Source of the DNA: TOLSYN sp963849065 | GTDB lineage: Bacteria; Acidobacteriota; Terriglobia; Terriglobales; Acidobacteriaceae | Direction of reading: 5' to 3' | DNA: 64,000 nucleotides | NCBI GenBank assembly: GCA_963849065.1 | Contig: CAWKFM010000005.1 | Coordinates: forward strand, 744,001-808,000 | Part shown: positions 33,147-42,931 of the stretch, piece by piece | Numbering within the stretch: the stretch's first letter is position 1 | Layout of the letters: every line of letters begins with the position of its first letter | Notes under the pieces: generated by a model | Database searches by the model: none | Told to the model about the DNA's origin: nothing | What the model saw: only the letters and a program-made list of their open reading frames with translations | Translations under genes and position numbers: made by a program

Positions 33147-34700
33147 TTAGGGAGCGCTGGGCGCCTGGCTCGGCGGAGTCTTCTCAGTGGCTTCGGAAGC
33201 TTTTTGTGTGACCTGCGCCGACGTGGGGAGTTGGGTTGTGTTCCAGCCGCCGCCGAGCGCCTGGATGAGCTGGACGGCTGCTGTCATCTGGCTGACGCGG
33301 AGGGTGACTGCGGTCTGCTGATCGCTCAATAGAGTGGTCTGCGCGGTGATCACGTCTAGGTAGGGATCGAGTCCCGTTTTGTAGCGGTCGGTGGCGATGT
33401 TGAGGTACTTCTGCGCGGATTTCACTGCCGCGTCCTGCTGGGCAATCTGCTGGGAGTTCACGCGCAGGGTCGCGATGTAGTCTTCCACCTGCTGGAAGGC
33501 CGTGAGCACCGTTTCCTTATAGGTGGCAACGTCGGCATTGTAGGTCGCGGTGTATTGCGCGACGGTGGCCTTGCGCAGGCCGGCATCAAAGATGGTCTCC
33601 GACGCGCTGGCCCCGAGCGACCAGAAAAGTGCCGGTGCGGTGAACAGCTTACTGATTGCCGCCGCCTCCAGTCCACCTCCTCCGGTAAGAGTCAGGTTGG
33701 GATAGTAGGCGGCCTTCTCGACCCCGATGAGGGCGTTGGCCTGGGCCATGGTGCGCTCAGCGGCGGCGATATCCGGACGCCTTTCGAGCAGTTGCGAGGG
33801 AACGCCGACGGGGATTGCGGGGATCGGAGTGGCCAGCATCTTTACGGGCAGAGATAATTCCGAGGCGGACTTGCCGATCAGCGTGGCGATGGCATGCTCG
33901 TAGATCGCACGGTTGATGGCGATGCCGGTGCCGACCTCTTCGGCGTTTTCGAGCGTGACCTCGGCCTGGGCAACGGCCTCGGGACTGTCGATGCCGGTAT
34001 CGACGAGGGTCTGGGTGAGTTCGAGCGATTTGCGGTCAGCTTCGATGGTGCGGTTGTAGAGATCCTGCAGCGCATCCTGGCCGCGCAGTTCGAAGTAGTA
34101 GACGGCGAGATCGGCCTGCTCGGTAAGGCGCTCGTTTTCCAGGTCGGCGGCGCTGACCTGGGCGGCGTACCGGTATTCGCGGACGGTGTTGCGGACGCGT
34201 CCCCAGAGATCTGGCTCCCATGAGACATCAAAGGGCAGGGCAACCTCGGTATTGGTGGAGGCTTTGCCGGTGACGGTGGCGGTGGAAGAAAGGGTGCTCG
34301 GAATTCGAGTCCTGCTCCACGAGGGGTCTGTCGTCACGGTGGGGAAGTATTGTGAGCGGGCCTCACCGACCTGCGCACGGGCGGCCATAAAGTTCTGGAA
34401 GTACTGCGCGATGTTCTGGTTGTTGATGTTCAGCTGATCTTCGAGCGAGTTCAGCTCCGGCTCGTTGAAGGCCTCCCACCATTTTCCCTTGAGTACGGCG
34501 TCCTGCGGCTTGGCTGGCTGCCAGGTACCTGGCAGGGCATTGCTGTAGGCCGCGGGAGCGGATTCCTTATAGGCCGGAGGAGCGACGACGGCGGGCGCGT
34601 GATATTTGGGGCCCACGACGCAGCCGCTGAGCAGAAGCAGGCAGAGCGCGGCGGCACCGAAGATCGTGTTGCGTACCGAGATGGATAATTTGGTTTTCAT
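33147..34700 (-). CDS. RND efflux outer-membrane factor (NodT/OprM type lipoprotein)
   Basis: This 517-residue TolC-like channel subunit has a lipoprotein signal: a hydrophobic N-terminus ending in LLLLSGCVVGPKYHAPAV, with the lipid-modified Cys in SGC. Two OEP repeats follow (about residues 85-280 and 300-490), containing DVSWEPDLWGRVRNTVRE and GVPSQLLERRPDIAAAERTM, both classical for the NodT subfamily. It is the last gene of a leftward operon with the periplasmic adaptor and two RND pumps and completes the export path. The C-terminal tail is Pro/Thr/Ser-rich. Confidence 0.93.
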   Translation of the reverse strand: MKTKLSISVRNTIFGAAALCLLLLSGCVVGPKYHAPAVVAPPAYKESAPAAYSNALPGTWQPAKPQDAVLKGKWWEAFNEPELNSLEDQLNINNQNIAQYFQNFMAARAQVGEARSQYFPTVTTDPSWSRTRIPSTLSSTATVTGKASTNTEVALPFDVSWEPDLWGRVRNTVREYRYAAQVSAADLENERLTEQADLAVYYFELRGQDALQDLYNRTIEADRKSLELTQTLVDTGIDSPEAVAQAEVTLENAEEVGTGIAINRAIYEHAIATLIGKSASELSLPVKMLATPIPAIPVGVPSQLLERRPDIAAAERTMAQANALIGVEKAAYYPNLTLTGGGGLEAAAISKLFTAPALFWSLGASASETIFDAGLRKATVAQYTATYNADVATYKETVLTAFQQVEDYIATLRVNSQQIAQQDAAVKSAQKYLNIATDRYKTGLDPYLDVITAQTTLLSDQQTAVTLRVSQMTAAVQLIQALGGGWNTTQLPTSAQVTQKASEATEKTPPSQAPSAP

Positions 34701-34721
34701 GGTACTGCCTTTCCGCGCCTC

Positions 34722-37700
34722 CTAGGTGGCGGGCTCGGTGCGCGTAAACAAACGCGCGGATTTGTCGCCTTGCAGCTTGAGCCGCAGATTATCCATAAAC
34801 AAATAGATGACCGGGGTGGTATAGAGCGTAAGCACCTGGCTGACGATGAGGCCTCCGATAATCGAGATGCCCAGCGGACGGCGGAGCTCGGAGCCCATGC
34901 CGGTTCCGACGGCCAGCGGAACGGCGCCGAAGAGCGCGGCCATGGTGGTCATCATGATGGGACGGAAGCGCAGCATGCAAGCTTCAAAGATGGAGTCCCT
35001 GGTGTTCTTGCCTTCGTGGCGCTCGGCGTTGAGGGCAAAGTCGATCATCATGATGGCGTTCTTTTTGACGATGCCGATCAGGAGAATGATGCCGATGATC
35101 GACATGACGTTCAGCTCGGTTTTAGTGAGCATCATGGCGAGGATTGCGCCCAGGCTGGCGGGCGGCAGCGTGGAGAGAATCGTGATGGGGTGGATGAGGC
35201 TTTCGTAGAGAATGCCGAGCACGATATAGACAGCGAAGATGGCGGTCAAGACCAGGTAAGGCTCCGTGGTGAGTGACTGCGAGTAGGCCTGGAGCGTGCC
35301 GGAATACTCGCCGTGAATGGATTTGGGCATGGCGAGCTGGCGCTGAATATTCTGGATAGCTTTGGTGGCCTGGTCCAGCGAGACGCCGGGCAGAAGGTTG
35401 AACGAGACCGTGACAGAAGGGAAGAGCCCGGTGTGGTTGACGGCCAGCGGCGCTGTGGATGGAGCGGCAGTGGAGACCGAAGCGAGCGGGATGGCGCCGC
35501 CTCGGGTGGTTGGGATCAGATAGGTATCGTTGAGTCCTTGGGGTGACGCCCAGTATTTGGGGGCGACTTCCATGACGACGTAATACTGGTTGAGAGCGGT
35601 GTAGATGGTGGAAACCTCGGACTGGCCGAAGGCATGGTAGAGGGTGTTGTTGATGGTCTGCGGGGTGACGCCGAGGCGCGCGGCGGTGGGGCGGTCGTAG
35701 GTGAGCAGCTCCTGCAGGCCCTGATTCTGCTGATCGCTACTGACATCGGCAAAACCGGGCTCGTGTTTCATCTGCTTCAGCAGGAGGGGACCATACTTAT
35801 CCAAATCTTCGGTGGTCTCGGCCTGGAGGGTGTACTGGTATTGCGCGTTGGACTGGCGGCCTCCGATGCGGATGTCCTGCACCGCGCGCAGATAGGTGGC
35901 GGCGCCGGGGACGCGGGCAAGCTTGGGCCGCAGGCGGTTGATGATCTCCGCAGCGCCGCCGTGCTTGCGCTGATCGAGAGGCTTGAGGGCGATGAAAGTG
36001 AAGCCGGCATTGGTGGCGCCCTGGCCGCCGGTGAATCCCATGGCGTTTTCCACACCGGGGTCGGCCTTGATGATGTCGACGGACTGCCGCACTGCGTGTT
36101 CCATGGCGTAGAACGAGGAGTCCTGTGGGCCTACCATGCCACCCGCCAGCACTCCCGTATCCTGGTTCGGGAAGAAGCCCTTGGGAATTTTCGCGATCAG
36201 GGAGATGTTGAGGCCGATGGTGCAAAGGAAGATGAGCAGCATCGGGGCGGGGTGATCGAGCACCCAGGTGAGGGTGCGGCGGTAACCGCCGAGCGCGGAG
36301 TTGAAGACGCCTTCGCTCCAGGCATAGAGCTTGCCGTGCGTCCGGCCTTTTTCCGAGACCAGAACGCGCGCGCACATCATGGGCGTGGTGGTGAGCGAGA
36401 TGACCATCGAGACCAGAATTGCGCTGGAAAGCGTGATAGCAAACTCGCGGAAGAGGCGTCCGATGATGCCGCCCATGGCCAGCAGCGGAATAAACACGGC
36501 GATGAGCGAGACGCTGATGGAAAAAACGGTGAAGCCGATCTCCTTTGCGCCCTGTAAGGTCGCCTCCATGGGACTCATGCCTTCTTCGAGATGGCGGGTG
36601 ATGTTCTCCATCACCACGATGGCATCGTCCACCACGAAGCCGCTGGCGATGGCCAGCGCCATGAGGGAAAGGTTGTCCAGGGAGTAGCCGCACAGATACA
36701 TGACGGCGAAGGTTCCGATAAGGGAGACGGGAACCGCAACGGCCGGGATTAACGTTGCGTAAACGTTGCGCAGGAAGACGAAGACGACCAGGACGACCAG
36801 AATCACCGAGATGACGAGGGTGATCTCGATATCGTTGACCGAGGCGCGGATGGTCAGGGTGCGGTCGAGAATGGTGATGAGGTGCTCGCCACGGGGAATC
36901 ATGGCCTGCAGGGATGGCACGGCGGCTTTGACGGCATCGACCGTGGTAATGATGTTGGCGCCCGGTTGGCGGAAGATGAGCATGACGACGGATGGTTTGC
37001 CGTTGAGAAATCCTGCCTGCCGCACCGATTGTTGGGAGTCGATGACATCGGCAACATCCTGCAGACGGACGACTCCCCCGTTGTGGTAGCCCACGACCAG
37101 CGGTTTGTAATCGGCAGCCTTGGAGATCTGGTCGTTGGCGACGATGTCGGCGGTCACGTTGCCGTCGGCGAGCTGTCCCTTGGCCAGATTCGAGTTCTGG
37201 CTGGCCACCACCTGCTGCACGGCGGGAAGGCTGATTCCGTAGCTGGCAAGCTGGGTGGGGTTCAGTTCGATGCGCACGGCGGGCAGCGACGCTCCGACGA
37301 CCGATACCTGGCCGACGCCGGTGATTTGCGAAATGCGCTGGGCGATCACGGTGGAGGCTTCGTCGTAAAGCGTGGGAATGTCGGCGGTATCCGACTGCAG
37401 GCCGAGCAGAAGGATGGGCGAGTCGGCGGGATTCACCTTGCGATAGGTTGGGTTGGCGGGCAGGTTCGCGGGCAGGTAGGTTCGCGCGGCGTTGATGCCG
37501 GCTTCCACGTCGCGCGCGGCGCCGTTGATGTCGCGATTGAGATCGAATTGCAGGGTGATGCTGGTGGTTCCCAGGGTGCTCGACGAAGTCATCTCGCTGA
37601 CGCCGGAGATGTGGCCGAACTCGCGCTCCAAGGGGGTGGCGACCGAGGAGGCCATGATGTCCGGACTGGCGCCGGGGAGCGAGGCGGCAACGGTGATGGT

Positions 37701-37829
37701 GGGGAAGTCCACCTGGGGCAGTGGAGACACCGGCAGCACGGTAAACGCAATGGCTCCCACGAGGGTGACCGCGGCGGTCAGCAGCGTGGTGGCAACCGGA
37801 CGCTGGACGAAGATCCGCGATGGGTTCAT
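34722..37829 (-). CDS. mdtC: RND efflux pump subunit, MdtC-like
   Basis: This 1035-residue inner-membrane proton-driven multidrug pump belongs to the AcrB/MdtC family. The two pseudo-repeats each start with a helix followed by a large periplasmic domain. The N-terminus MNPSRIFVQRPVATTLL and PLPQVDFPTITVAASLPGAS are typical. The proton relay is kept: the Asp pair in GFVVDDAIVVMENI and the Lys in GIVKKNAIMMIDFALNAER. Its start overlaps by 4 bp (ATGA) the end of the MdtB-like gene, a pairing that parallels mdtBC, where the two proteins form heterotrimers. The outer-membrane factor follows 21 bp later. Confidence 0.93.
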   Translation of the reverse strand: MNPSRIFVQRPVATTLLTAAVTLVGAIAFTVLPVSPLPQVDFPTITVAASLPGASPDIMASSVATPLEREFGHISGVSEMTSSSTLGTTSITLQFDLNRDINGAARDVEAGINAARTYLPANLPANPTYRKVNPADSPILLLGLQSDTADIPTLYDEASTVIAQRISQITGVGQVSVVGASLPAVRIELNPTQLASYGISLPAVQQVVASQNSNLAKGQLADGNVTADIVANDQISKAADYKPLVVGYHNGGVVRLQDVADVIDSQQSVRQAGFLNGKPSVVMLIFRQPGANIITTVDAVKAAVPSLQAMIPRGEHLITILDRTLTIRASVNDIEITLVISVILVVLVVFVFLRNVYATLIPAVAVPVSLIGTFAVMYLCGYSLDNLSLMALAIASGFVVDDAIVVMENITRHLEEGMSPMEATLQGAKEIGFTVFSISVSLIAVFIPLLAMGGIIGRLFREFAITLSSAILVSMVISLTTTPMMCARVLVSEKGRTHGKLYAWSEGVFNSALGGYRRTLTWVLDHPAPMLLIFLCTIGLNISLIAKIPKGFFPNQDTGVLAGGMVGPQDSSFYAMEHAVRQSVDIIKADPGVENAMGFTGGQGATNAGFTFIALKPLDQRKHGGAAEIINRLRPKLARVPGAATYLRAVQDIRIGGRQSNAQYQYTLQAETTEDLDKYGPLLLKQMKHEPGFADVSSDQQNQGLQELLTYDRPTAARLGVTPQTINNTLYHAFGQSEVSTIYTALNQYYVVMEVAPKYWASPQGLNDTYLIPTTRGGAIPLASVSTAAPSTAPLAVNHTGLFPSVTVSFNLLPGVSLDQATKAIQNIQRQLAMPKSIHGEYSGTLQAYSQSLTTEPYLVLTAIFAVYIVLGILYESLIHPITILSTLPPASLGAILAMMLTKTELNVMSIIGIILLIGIVKKNAIMMIDFALNAERHEGKNTRDSIFEACMLRFRPIMMTTMAALFGAVPLAVGTGMGSELRRPLGISIIGGLIVSQVLTLYTTPVIYLFMDNLRLKLQGDKSARLFTRTEPAT

Positions 37830-40800
37830 GGATGCTCCGCCTGAGGCTGCTGAGGGTTCACCGGGTGGCGGCGGCGCGAGAGGCGCGCGCCCAGATTGTC
37901 AAAGAAGATGTAGATGACCGGAGTGGTGTAGAGCGTGAGCACCTGGCTGACGAGCAGGCCGCCGACCATAGCTACGCCCAGCGGTTTGCGCAGCTCCGAA
38001 CCGATGCCCGAGCCGAAGGCCAGCGGAATGCCGCTGAGCAGGGCGGCCATGGTGGTCATCATAATGGGGCGGAAGCGCAGCAGGGATGCTTCGTAGATGG
38101 CTTCGGTGGCGTTCTTGTTCTCCTTGCGCTCGGCCTCCAGAGCGAAGTCCACCATCATGATGCCGTTCTTTTTGACGATGCCGATGAGCAGAATGATGCC
38201 GATGATGGCGACGATGTTGAGATCGAGGTGAAACAGTTCGAGCGCCAGCAGGGCTCCCACGCCGGCCGAGGGCAAGGTGGAAAGAATGGTGATGGGATGG
38301 ATGAAGCTCTCGTAGAGCACGCCCAGCACGATGTAAACGGTGAGCAGCGCGGCCAGGATGAGAAGGCCCTCGTTGGTCAGCGATCCCTCGAAGGCTGCGG
38401 CCGTGCCCTGATAGTTCTTGACCACGCTGTCAGGAATATTGGAGCGCGCAATCGCTTTGTTGATCGATTCCAGCGCCGCCCCAAGCGAGTATCCAGGGGC
38501 CAGGTTGAAGGAGATTGTGACCGCCGGGAACTGTCCCTGGCGGTTGACGGAAAGCGACTCGCTGCGGCGATGGAATTGGGTAATGGCACCCAGAGGAACC
38601 GGCGTGGAAACCGTGGTGCCGGAACTGCTGCTGTTGCCGCTGCCACCGCCTCCGCCAGAGCCCGATGAGCGGGTGGTTCCCGTGGTGGAGGTATTGGCGC
38701 TCGACGAGATGCCGCCGGAGGTGCTGGCGGCAGAGAGCACGGTGGCGCCGGCACTCGAGTTGGAGGCCGTCGAGAGCGCCGAACCTGAGTTGACGCTGGA
38801 CAACACCGATGGCGAGCTGGTGTTCGCAGAGAAAAGAGCCGAGGTGGAAGCCGCGGGAGATGCAAGGGCGCCGGAGGTCGCGGGCTTCAACAGAGTGCTG
38901 CTGGAGGACGAGGATGAGGCAGCGCCGGCGCCGGACGACGATCCCGCAGTATTCGATACGGCGGTGGAGGACGAGCTCCCGGCTGGGACGGATTGAATGT
39001 AAATTTCCTGCAGCGAGTTGGGATCGAGCTGGAACTGCGGATCGGCCTCGAGTATGACGTGATACTGGTTGAGCTGGGTGTAGAGAGTGTTGATCTGACG
39101 CTGTCCGAAGGCGTCGTAAAGCGTGTCGTCGATGGTTTGCGGCGTGATGCCGAAGCGGGAGGCAGTTGGGCGATCGATGACCAGCGATTCGGCTTTGCCG
39201 TTGAGCTGCTGGTCGGTCACCACGTCGGCAAGTTGGGGCAGTTGCTTGAAGGTTGCAACCACCTGCTGCGTGACCGTGTTCAACTCGTCCGAGTTGGGAT
39301 CCTCCAGCGTGTACTGGTACTGGGTGCGGCTCACGCGGTCATCCACCGTGAGATCCTGCACCGGTTGCAGGTAAAGCGCGATGCCGGCGACCTTGGCCAG
39401 CTTCGGTTGCAGCCGGTTGATGACCTCGCTGGCGGAGATCTTGCGCACGTCGAGCGGCTTCAGGTTGATCTGGATGCGTCCGCTGTTGAGCGTGGTGTTG
39501 GTGCCATCGGCTCCGATGAACGACGAGATGCTCTCGACCGCCGGATCGTCGAGCAAGACCTTTGCCAGCTCCTGCTGCTTTTCCGTCATGGCATCAAAGG
39601 AGGTGGACGCGGAAGCCTGCGAGATGCCCTGGATGAGGCCCGTGTCCTGGGTGGGAAAGAAGCCCTTGGGGATCTCGATGTACAGGACCACCGTAAGAAC
39701 CAGAGTGGCCAGCGCGACCAGTAATGTGATGGTCTGGAAGCGAAGCACGAACTTCAGGGTGCGTCCGTAGAAATCGATAATGCTGGCAAAGGCCTTCTCG
39801 GAGGCGCGATAGAAGCGGCCCTGCTTCTCCGGAGGGGTGTGGCGCAGCAGCCGCGCCGACATCATTGGCGTGAGCGTGAGCGAGACGAAGGCCGAGAAGA
39901 GAATCGTGACCGCTAAGGTGACGGCGAACTGGCGGAAAAGGCGTCCGGCTACGTCTCCCATGAAGAGCAGGGGGATGAGCACGGCGATCAGCGAGACCGT
40001 GAGCGAGATGATGGTAAAGCCGATCTGCTCGGCGCCCTTCAGCGCGGCGGCCATCGGCGTTTCGCCCTCTTCGATGAAGCGGGAGATGTTTTCGATCATG
40101 ACGATGGCGTCGTCCACCACGAAGCCGGTGGAGATGGTGAGCGCCATCATGGTGAGGTTGTTGAGGCTGTAGCCCATCAGGTACATGACGCCGAAGGTGC
40201 CGACCAGCGAGATGGGAACCGCGATGCTGGGGATGACCGTGGCCGAGAGGCTGCGCAGAAATAGGAAGATCACCATCACCACCAGCGCGATGACCAGCAG
40301 CAACTCGAATTCGACGTCGGCAACCGAGGCGCGGATGGAGGTGGTGCGGTCGGTGACGATGCGCACGTGCACCGCGCGGGGAAGCGTGTTGACCAGCTGC
40401 GGCAGGATCTTCTGGATGCTGTCGACCACTTGAATGGTGTTGGCTCCGGGCTGGCGCTGGATGTTTAGAATGACCGCCGGGGTGTAGTTGACCCAGGCGG
40501 CGAGCTTGGTGTTCTCCACCCCGTCGATGACCTTGGCCACGTCGGAGAGCATGATGGGGGCGCCGTTGCGGTAGGCGACGACTACGGAGCTATAGGCGCC
40601 GCTGGTCAGCAACTGGTCGTTGGAGTTGATGGTGTAATCCTGCGCGGGGCCGTCGAAATTACCCTTGGCGGAGTTGAGGCTGTTGACCGTCAGGGAGCTG
40701 CGCAGGTCTTCGAGATTGAGTCCGTAGGAGGCCAGAGCGGTTGGGTTGGCCTGGATGCGCACGGCGGGCTTCTGGCCGCCGGAGATGCTGACCAGGCCCA

Positions 40801-41314
40801 CGCCGGAGATCTGCGAGATCTTGGGAGCAAGGCGCGTATCGGCGAGGTCTTCGACCTGGGAGAGCGGCAGTTCGCTCGAGGTGAGCGCGAGAGTCAACAC
40901 CGGGGCGTCGGCCGGGTTGGACTTGCTGTAGATGGGCGGCGTCGGCAGGTTGGCCGGGAGATAGCTCTGCGCCGCATTGATCGCCGCCTGCACCTCCTGC
41001 TCGGCCACGTCGATATTGAGGCTGAGCTGGAACTGCATGACGATGACCGAGACGCCTCCGGCGCTGGTGGAGGTCATCTGGCTGAGTCCGGCGACCGAGC
41101 CGAACTGGCGCTCCAAGGGAGCAGTGACGCCGGAGGCCACTACGTCCGGGCTGGCTCCGGGGTAAAAGGTGAGCACCTGAATGGTCGGGTAATCCACCTC
41201 CGGCAGCGCCGAGATCGGAAGCTGCAGGAACGCCACGCCGCCCGCCAGAAAGATTGCAACCATCAGCAGAGACGTAGCGACCGGACGAAGGATGAATGGC
41301 CGCGAGGGACTCAT
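37826..41314 (-). CDS. mdtB: RND efflux pump subunit, MdtB-like, with large Ser-rich insertion
   Basis: At 1162 residues it is about 120 longer than MdtB-type pumps. The core is normal: MSPSRPFILRPVATSLLMVA at the start, LPEVDYPTIQVLTFYPGASP, the Asp pair in GFVVDDAIVMIENI and the Lys in GIVKKNGIMMVDFALEAER. The extra length is a single insertion at about residues 776-903, made mainly of Ser, Thr, Gly and Ala. It sits between QEIYIQS and VPLGAITQF in the second periplasmic half, at the hairpin joining the docking and pore parts. The MdtC-like partner has only a few residues (IPTTRGGAIPL) there. Its stop overlaps the partner gene by 4 bp, and it starts 5 bp after the adaptor gene. Confidence 0.92.
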   Translation of the reverse strand: MSPSRPFILRPVATSLLMVAIFLAGGVAFLQLPISALPEVDYPTIQVLTFYPGASPDVVASGVTAPLERQFGSVAGLSQMTSTSAGGVSVIVMQFQLSLNIDVAEQEVQAAINAAQSYLPANLPTPPIYSKSNPADAPVLTLALTSSELPLSQVEDLADTRLAPKISQISGVGLVSISGGQKPAVRIQANPTALASYGLNLEDLRSSLTVNSLNSAKGNFDGPAQDYTINSNDQLLTSGAYSSVVVAYRNGAPIMLSDVAKVIDGVENTKLAAWVNYTPAVILNIQRQPGANTIQVVDSIQKILPQLVNTLPRAVHVRIVTDRTTSIRASVADVEFELLLVIALVVMVIFLFLRSLSATVIPSIAVPISLVGTFGVMYLMGYSLNNLTMMALTISTGFVVDDAIVMIENISRFIEEGETPMAAALKGAEQIGFTIISLTVSLIAVLIPLLFMGDVAGRLFRQFAVTLAVTILFSAFVSLTLTPMMSARLLRHTPPEKQGRFYRASEKAFASIIDFYGRTLKFVLRFQTITLLVALATLVLTVVLYIEIPKGFFPTQDTGLIQGISQASASTSFDAMTEKQQELAKVLLDDPAVESISSFIGADGTNTTLNSGRIQINLKPLDVRKISASEVINRLQPKLAKVAGIALYLQPVQDLTVDDRVSRTQYQYTLEDPNSDELNTVTQQVVATFKQLPQLADVVTDQQLNGKAESLVIDRPTASRFGITPQTIDDTLYDAFGQRQINTLYTQLNQYHVILEADPQFQLDPNSLQEIYIQSVPAGSSSSTAVSNTAGSSSGAGAASSSSSSSTLLKPATSGALASPAASTSALFSANTSSPSVLSSVNSGSALSTASNSSAGATVLSAASTSGGISSSANTSTTGTTRSSGSGGGGGSGNSSSSGTTVSTPVPLGAITQFHRRSESLSVNRQGQFPAVTISFNLAPGYSLGAALESINKAIARSNIPDSVVKNYQGTAAAFEGSLTNEGLLILAALLTVYIVLGVLYESFIHPITILSTLPSAGVGALLALELFHLDLNIVAIIGIILLIGIVKKNGIMMVDFALEAERKENKNATEAIYEASLLRFRPIMMTTMAALLSGIPLAFGSGIGSELRKPLGVAMVGGLLVSQVLTLYTTPVIYIFFDNLGARLSRRRHPVNPQQPQAEHP

Positions 41315-41319
41315 GAGGC

Positions 41320-42651
41320 TTAACTACCACCCCCTGAAGCAGGAGTTCCCGGATGCTGCGCGTTTTGTCCGCGCACCATGACCGGTGTGCCGTTTTCGAG
41401 ACGGTCGAATCCGCTGGTGGCCAGCGTGAGTCCTGGATTCAGCCCCTGTACGGCCGTATCCTGCTCATCGCTGGTGAGCGTGGTGACCGACTGCACGGTG
41501 ACCGTGTTGTTGGGCTGCACGATGTAGACGAAGGCTGCCGTGCCATTGTGCTGCACGGCAGCGGACGGCACCAGGGTGACGGCCTTCAGCGTGTTGACCA
41601 GCAGGCGCGCGTTTACGAACTGGTTGGGGAACAGAGTCAGATTCTTATTGGGAAACTCGGCGCGGAATTTTACCGTCCCGGTCGTGGTGTCCACCTGGTT
41701 GTCGAGCGACATCAATTTGCCGGTTTCAACGATTTTCTCGTTGGAACGATTAAAAGCGTCCACGCTCAGCCTGTGTCCGGCTTTCAGCTGGCTGCGGACC
41801 TGGGGCAGACTGTCCTCGGAAATGTTGAATACCACGGTAATGGGCTGCAACTGCGTAATCACCACGAGGATGGAGCTGCTGCCCGAGAAGACCGTGTTGC
41901 CGGGGTCCACCAGGCGAAGCCCAACCTGGCCGCTGATGGGTGCGGTGATGTGGCAGTAGGCCAGTTGCACCTGGTCGTAGTTCACCGTGCCCTGGTCGGC
42001 TTTGACCGTGCCCTCGGTCTGGACGACCAGCTGCGCCTGGTCCTCGTACTGCTGTTTGGCGATGGCGTTTTTGGCGAGGGCTTCCTTATAGCGCTCCAGA
42101 TCCATGCGCGCTTCGGCCAGGACGCCTTGATCGTGCTCCAGGTTTCCCTGGGCCTGTAACAGCGTTGCCTCATAGGGACGGGGATCGATGTCGATCAGCG
42201 GGTCGCCCTTACGCACCATCTGGCCTTCGCGATAGTGGACGGACATGACCTGGCCGGTGATCTGGCTATAAACGGTAACCGTGTAGGTGGGCGTCACCGT
42301 GCCGATGCCGTTGACATAAATGTTGATGTCGCCGGTTTTGGATTGGCCAACCGTGATGGCCGCAGGTGCCGGTGCGCTGCTCCCCTTAGCTCCCGCGGCG
42401 CCGGGTGCCGGGTTGCCCGCCGCTGTGGGCTTGCTGCGGTAATACACGAACGCCAGCGCAAGGACCACAATGACCAAGATGATAAAGAGATTTCGCTGCC
42501 GGCGGCGGTGTTGCTCCCCATCCTCGGGACTCTGGTTCGGGCTAAGGATGCCTGGCTGGCTGGGATCAAGGGACCCTGAGTGCTTCGAATCTTGCGGGGA
42601 GCCCGGGACCTCACCGCCCGGTTGACCGCCTGGAAGTTTTTCCTCGTTCAT
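41320..42651 (-). CDS. mdtA: RND periplasmic adaptor (membrane fusion protein), MdtA-like
   Basis: This 443-residue membrane fusion protein links the pumps to the outer-membrane channel. A hydrophilic, Pro/Gly/Ser-rich cytoplasmic leader of about 50 residues precedes one membrane anchor (NLFIILVIVVLALAFVYY). The lipoyl/barrel-sandwich part has GIGTVTPTYTVTVYSQITGQ and REGQMVRKGDPLIDIDPRPY. Next come the alpha-hairpin and, on its return, YCHITAPISGQVGLRLVDPG. The beta-barrel and proximal domains end in a Gly/Ser tail. It is the first gene of the efflux operon; the start is ATG at 42651. Confidence 0.93.
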   Translation of the reverse strand: MNEEKLPGGQPGGEVPGSPQDSKHSGSLDPSQPGILSPNQSPEDGEQHRRRQRNLFIILVIVVLALAFVYYRSKPTAAGNPAPGAAGAKGSSAPAPAAITVGQSKTGDINIYVNGIGTVTPTYTVTVYSQITGQVMSVHYREGQMVRKGDPLIDIDPRPYEATLLQAQGNLEHDQGVLAEARMDLERYKEALAKNAIAKQQYEDQAQLVVQTEGTVKADQGTVNYDQVQLAYCHITAPISGQVGLRLVDPGNTVFSGSSSILVVITQLQPITVVFNISEDSLPQVRSQLKAGHRLSVDAFNRSNEKIVETGKLMSLDNQVDTTTGTVKFRAEFPNKNLTLFPNQFVNARLLVNTLKAVTLVPSAAVQHNGTAAFVYIVQPNNTVTVQSVTTLTSDEQDTAVQGLNPGLTLATSGFDRLENGTPVMVRGQNAQHPGTPASGGGS

Positions 42652-42931
42652 TCACAAACCTCAAACAGCTTCAGACGGGTTGGTGCCGGTATAACGCTTG
42701 CGCTCAACAATAATGCCATATTCGCATCGTTGGAGCAGAAGAAAGCTTAGCCATTAAGGCGCCGAGCCGCAACAATTTACACAACTTAACGGAATGATCG
42801 CACGGCTCTGGTCTGCCGGCCACGAGCCACATGGGCGCGGCATTCGAGCTGGACTGCGGCCGGTTTGCGAACCAACCGAGGTCGGCGAAGTAAACGGATT
42901 GCAAACGTTCGGGCACCGCTGCCGGGTGAAA

